Below, piece after piece: positions 63,018-64,000 of a DNA stretch of 64,000 nucleotides. The position numbers and the translations under genes were made by a program. Numbering within the stretch: the first letter of the stretch is position 1; every line of letters begins with the position of its first letter. Source of the stretch: Mycobacterium marinum (GTDB taxonomy: Bacteria > Actinomycetota > Actinomycetes > Mycobacteriales > Mycobacteriaceae); assembly GCF_003391395.1 (NCBI RefSeq), contig NZ_CP024190.1:2666001-2730000 (forward strand). The letters run 5' to 3'. A model generated the notes under the pieces. It was not told where the DNA came from, ran no database searches, and saw only the letters and a program-made list of their open reading frames with translations.

Positions 63018-64000
63018 TCATCCGTGCCGATCACGGATGCTTTCGATATCGAGATGGCCGGTGCCATCATCGTGTGAGCGATAGCGCAAGGCAATATGCG
63101 CTTCGTGTGTGGCACCGGGCGCGGTTACCGGGCCGGCATCGCCAACGCAATCCTTGATCAGTGCGTCCACCAGCGTGTCCAGCGCGGCGGCGGACGCGGT
63201 GGCCGGCGCCGCCCGGGTGACGGTCCCGGTCACCATATCGATGACATCCCCTGGACCGGCAAAACACAGCTTGGTGTCGGGCGCGATGAAATCGTCCCCA
63301 GCCAGCTCGGTCTTGAGCGGATCGAGCTCGACCAGGACGGCGCCGCGCGCGCCGATCGCGGTGAGCTGGGTGTTGTCGTGGTTGGCGATGACCCCGCTGT
63401 CTTCGAGAAGACCGAGCCCGAAGCGCACGCTTTCCTCGGCGCAGGCGACGGCGAGGCGGCCGAGACGAAGCGAGGACGACAGTTTCTGGTCGACGATGGC
63501 GGCGCCGAAAAACCCCAACCCTTCCTGGATCACCAATCCGTGCCGTCCCATATCCGAGGCGATGCCGAAGCGCAGCGCCTCGTAGGACGTGCCGCCTCCG
63601 ATCATGAAACCGGACAGCGCCGAGGCGGCACCGCCGACCCCGACGATCATGGCGCCGGCGGCCCGCGCCCGCGCAATGGCGGTCAGCAGCGGCGTGACAT
63701 CGCCACGGTAGAGCAAGGATTCCACCAGCCTGATCTGGTTACCGCCGGTCAGGATGATGGTGCGCAGGGCGGCGATCTGCTCGACCAACGCTTCCTCGCG
63801 CATCTGGCGATCAACATTGTCGATGGTGACGCGCAGATCGGTGGCCTCGACGCCGTGGCCGCGCAAGGCGCCGATGTACTCGCGCGCGGCCGCGTTGGGC
63901 TCGGCGGACGCGGCGGCAAGCACACCGACCGGCCCCTCACACTGCGCCGCCAGTTCCGCAAGCAGCGGACTGCCGCGGTCGAGTGGCGCCGAGCCCAGCA
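63018..64000 (-). CDS. Cyanophycinase-fold (peptidase S51) protein, 5' end beyond the right edge
   Basis: At least 327 residues; the frame stays open to base 64000, so the GTG at 63923 is not the true start. The visible N-terminal part reads LLAELAAQCEGPVGVLAAASAEP, a cyanophycinase/S51 strand. ILTGGNQIRLVESL is the conserved loop before the active site. The usual GTSAGAA nucleophile motif is replaced by GVGGAASAL, so Ser appears to be Gly. The expected His in DQHF is Lys in VDQKLSS. It therefore looks catalytically inactive as a serine peptidase. First visible gene of a three-gene operon. Confidence 0.8.
   Translation of the reverse strand, partial: LGSAPLDRGSPLLAELAAQCEGPVGVLAAASAEPNAAAREYIGALRGHGVEATDLRVTIDNVDRQMREEALVEQIAALRTIILTGGNQIRLVESLLYRGDVTPLLTAIARARAAGAMIVGVGGAASALSGFMIGGGTSYEALRFGIASDMGRHGLVIQEGLGFFGAAIVDQKLSSSLRLGRLAVACAEESVRFGLGLLEDSGVIANHDNTQLTAIGARGAVLVELDPLKTELAGDDFIAPDTKLCFAGPGDVIDMVTGTVTRAAPATASAAALDTLVDALIKDCVGDAGPVTAPGATHEAHIALRYRSHDDGTGHLDIESIRDRHG

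Overview
The window is chromosome from a slow-growing Mycobacterium that is related to, but distinct from, the M. tuberculosis complex. From about 7.0 to 61.4 kb the gene order matches, from memory, M. tuberculosis Rv1536 to Rv1606, with proteins that look roughly 85-90% identical. Several M. tuberculosis loci that I remember in this interval are absent: PPE21, frdABCD, mmpL6, vapBC11 and prophage phiRv1.

Layout. (a) 0-6.4 kb is a cell-envelope glycolipid block. It holds a methyltransferase that runs off the left edge, a divergent GT2 glycosyltransferase, and a four-gene minus-strand operon of PapA-type acyltransferase, second condensation-type acyltransferase, GT1 glycosyltransferase and Gap-family transporter. 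(b) 6.4-20.8 kb has ileS behind a T-box leader, an unknown conserved gene, methyltransferases, dinX, ansA, lspA, a pseudouridine synthase, lprI-glbN, two short-chain dehydrogenases and a START-like protein. A decayed methyltransferase copy lies upstream of an intact one. (c) 20.8-32.4 kb has dnaE1, fadD11, plsB1, a Ddn-like protein, ilvA, and a PPOX gene divergent from a MocR regulator with a very short palindromic operator region. (d) 32.4-42.6 kb has the trehalose genes treX-treY-treZ, an acyltransferase-3/SGNH enzyme, the non-catalytic peptidoglycan binder ripD and a small membrane protein. (e) 42.6-48.5 kb is biotin synthesis: bioA, bioF, bioD, an RNA-ligase-like gene, bioB, the BioB auxiliary protein and a membrane protein. 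(f) 48.5-61.4 kb has a lipase, the NAD genes nadA-nadB-nadC under a Nudix-type regulator, and the histidine operon hisD-C-B-H-A-impA-F-I.

Right end. After hisI the synteny stops. A minus-strand operon follows that looks alphaproteobacterial (Rhizobiales-like) rather than mycobacterial. It encodes a cyanophycinase-fold protein that has lost its nucleophile and runs off the right edge, a VapC-like PIN protein without an antitoxin, and an AstE/aspartoacylase-family zinc hydrolase with intact metal ligands. This is either a horizontally acquired amide or peptide metabolism cassette or an assembly join, and it is the most unusual part of the window.

Regulation. Many genes have a TANNNT -10 box 6-9 bases before the start codon, which implies leaderless transcripts. 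Tight operons use 1-4 base stop/start overlaps (his, nad, bio, tre). No tRNA, rRNA, CRISPR array or insertion sequence was seen.
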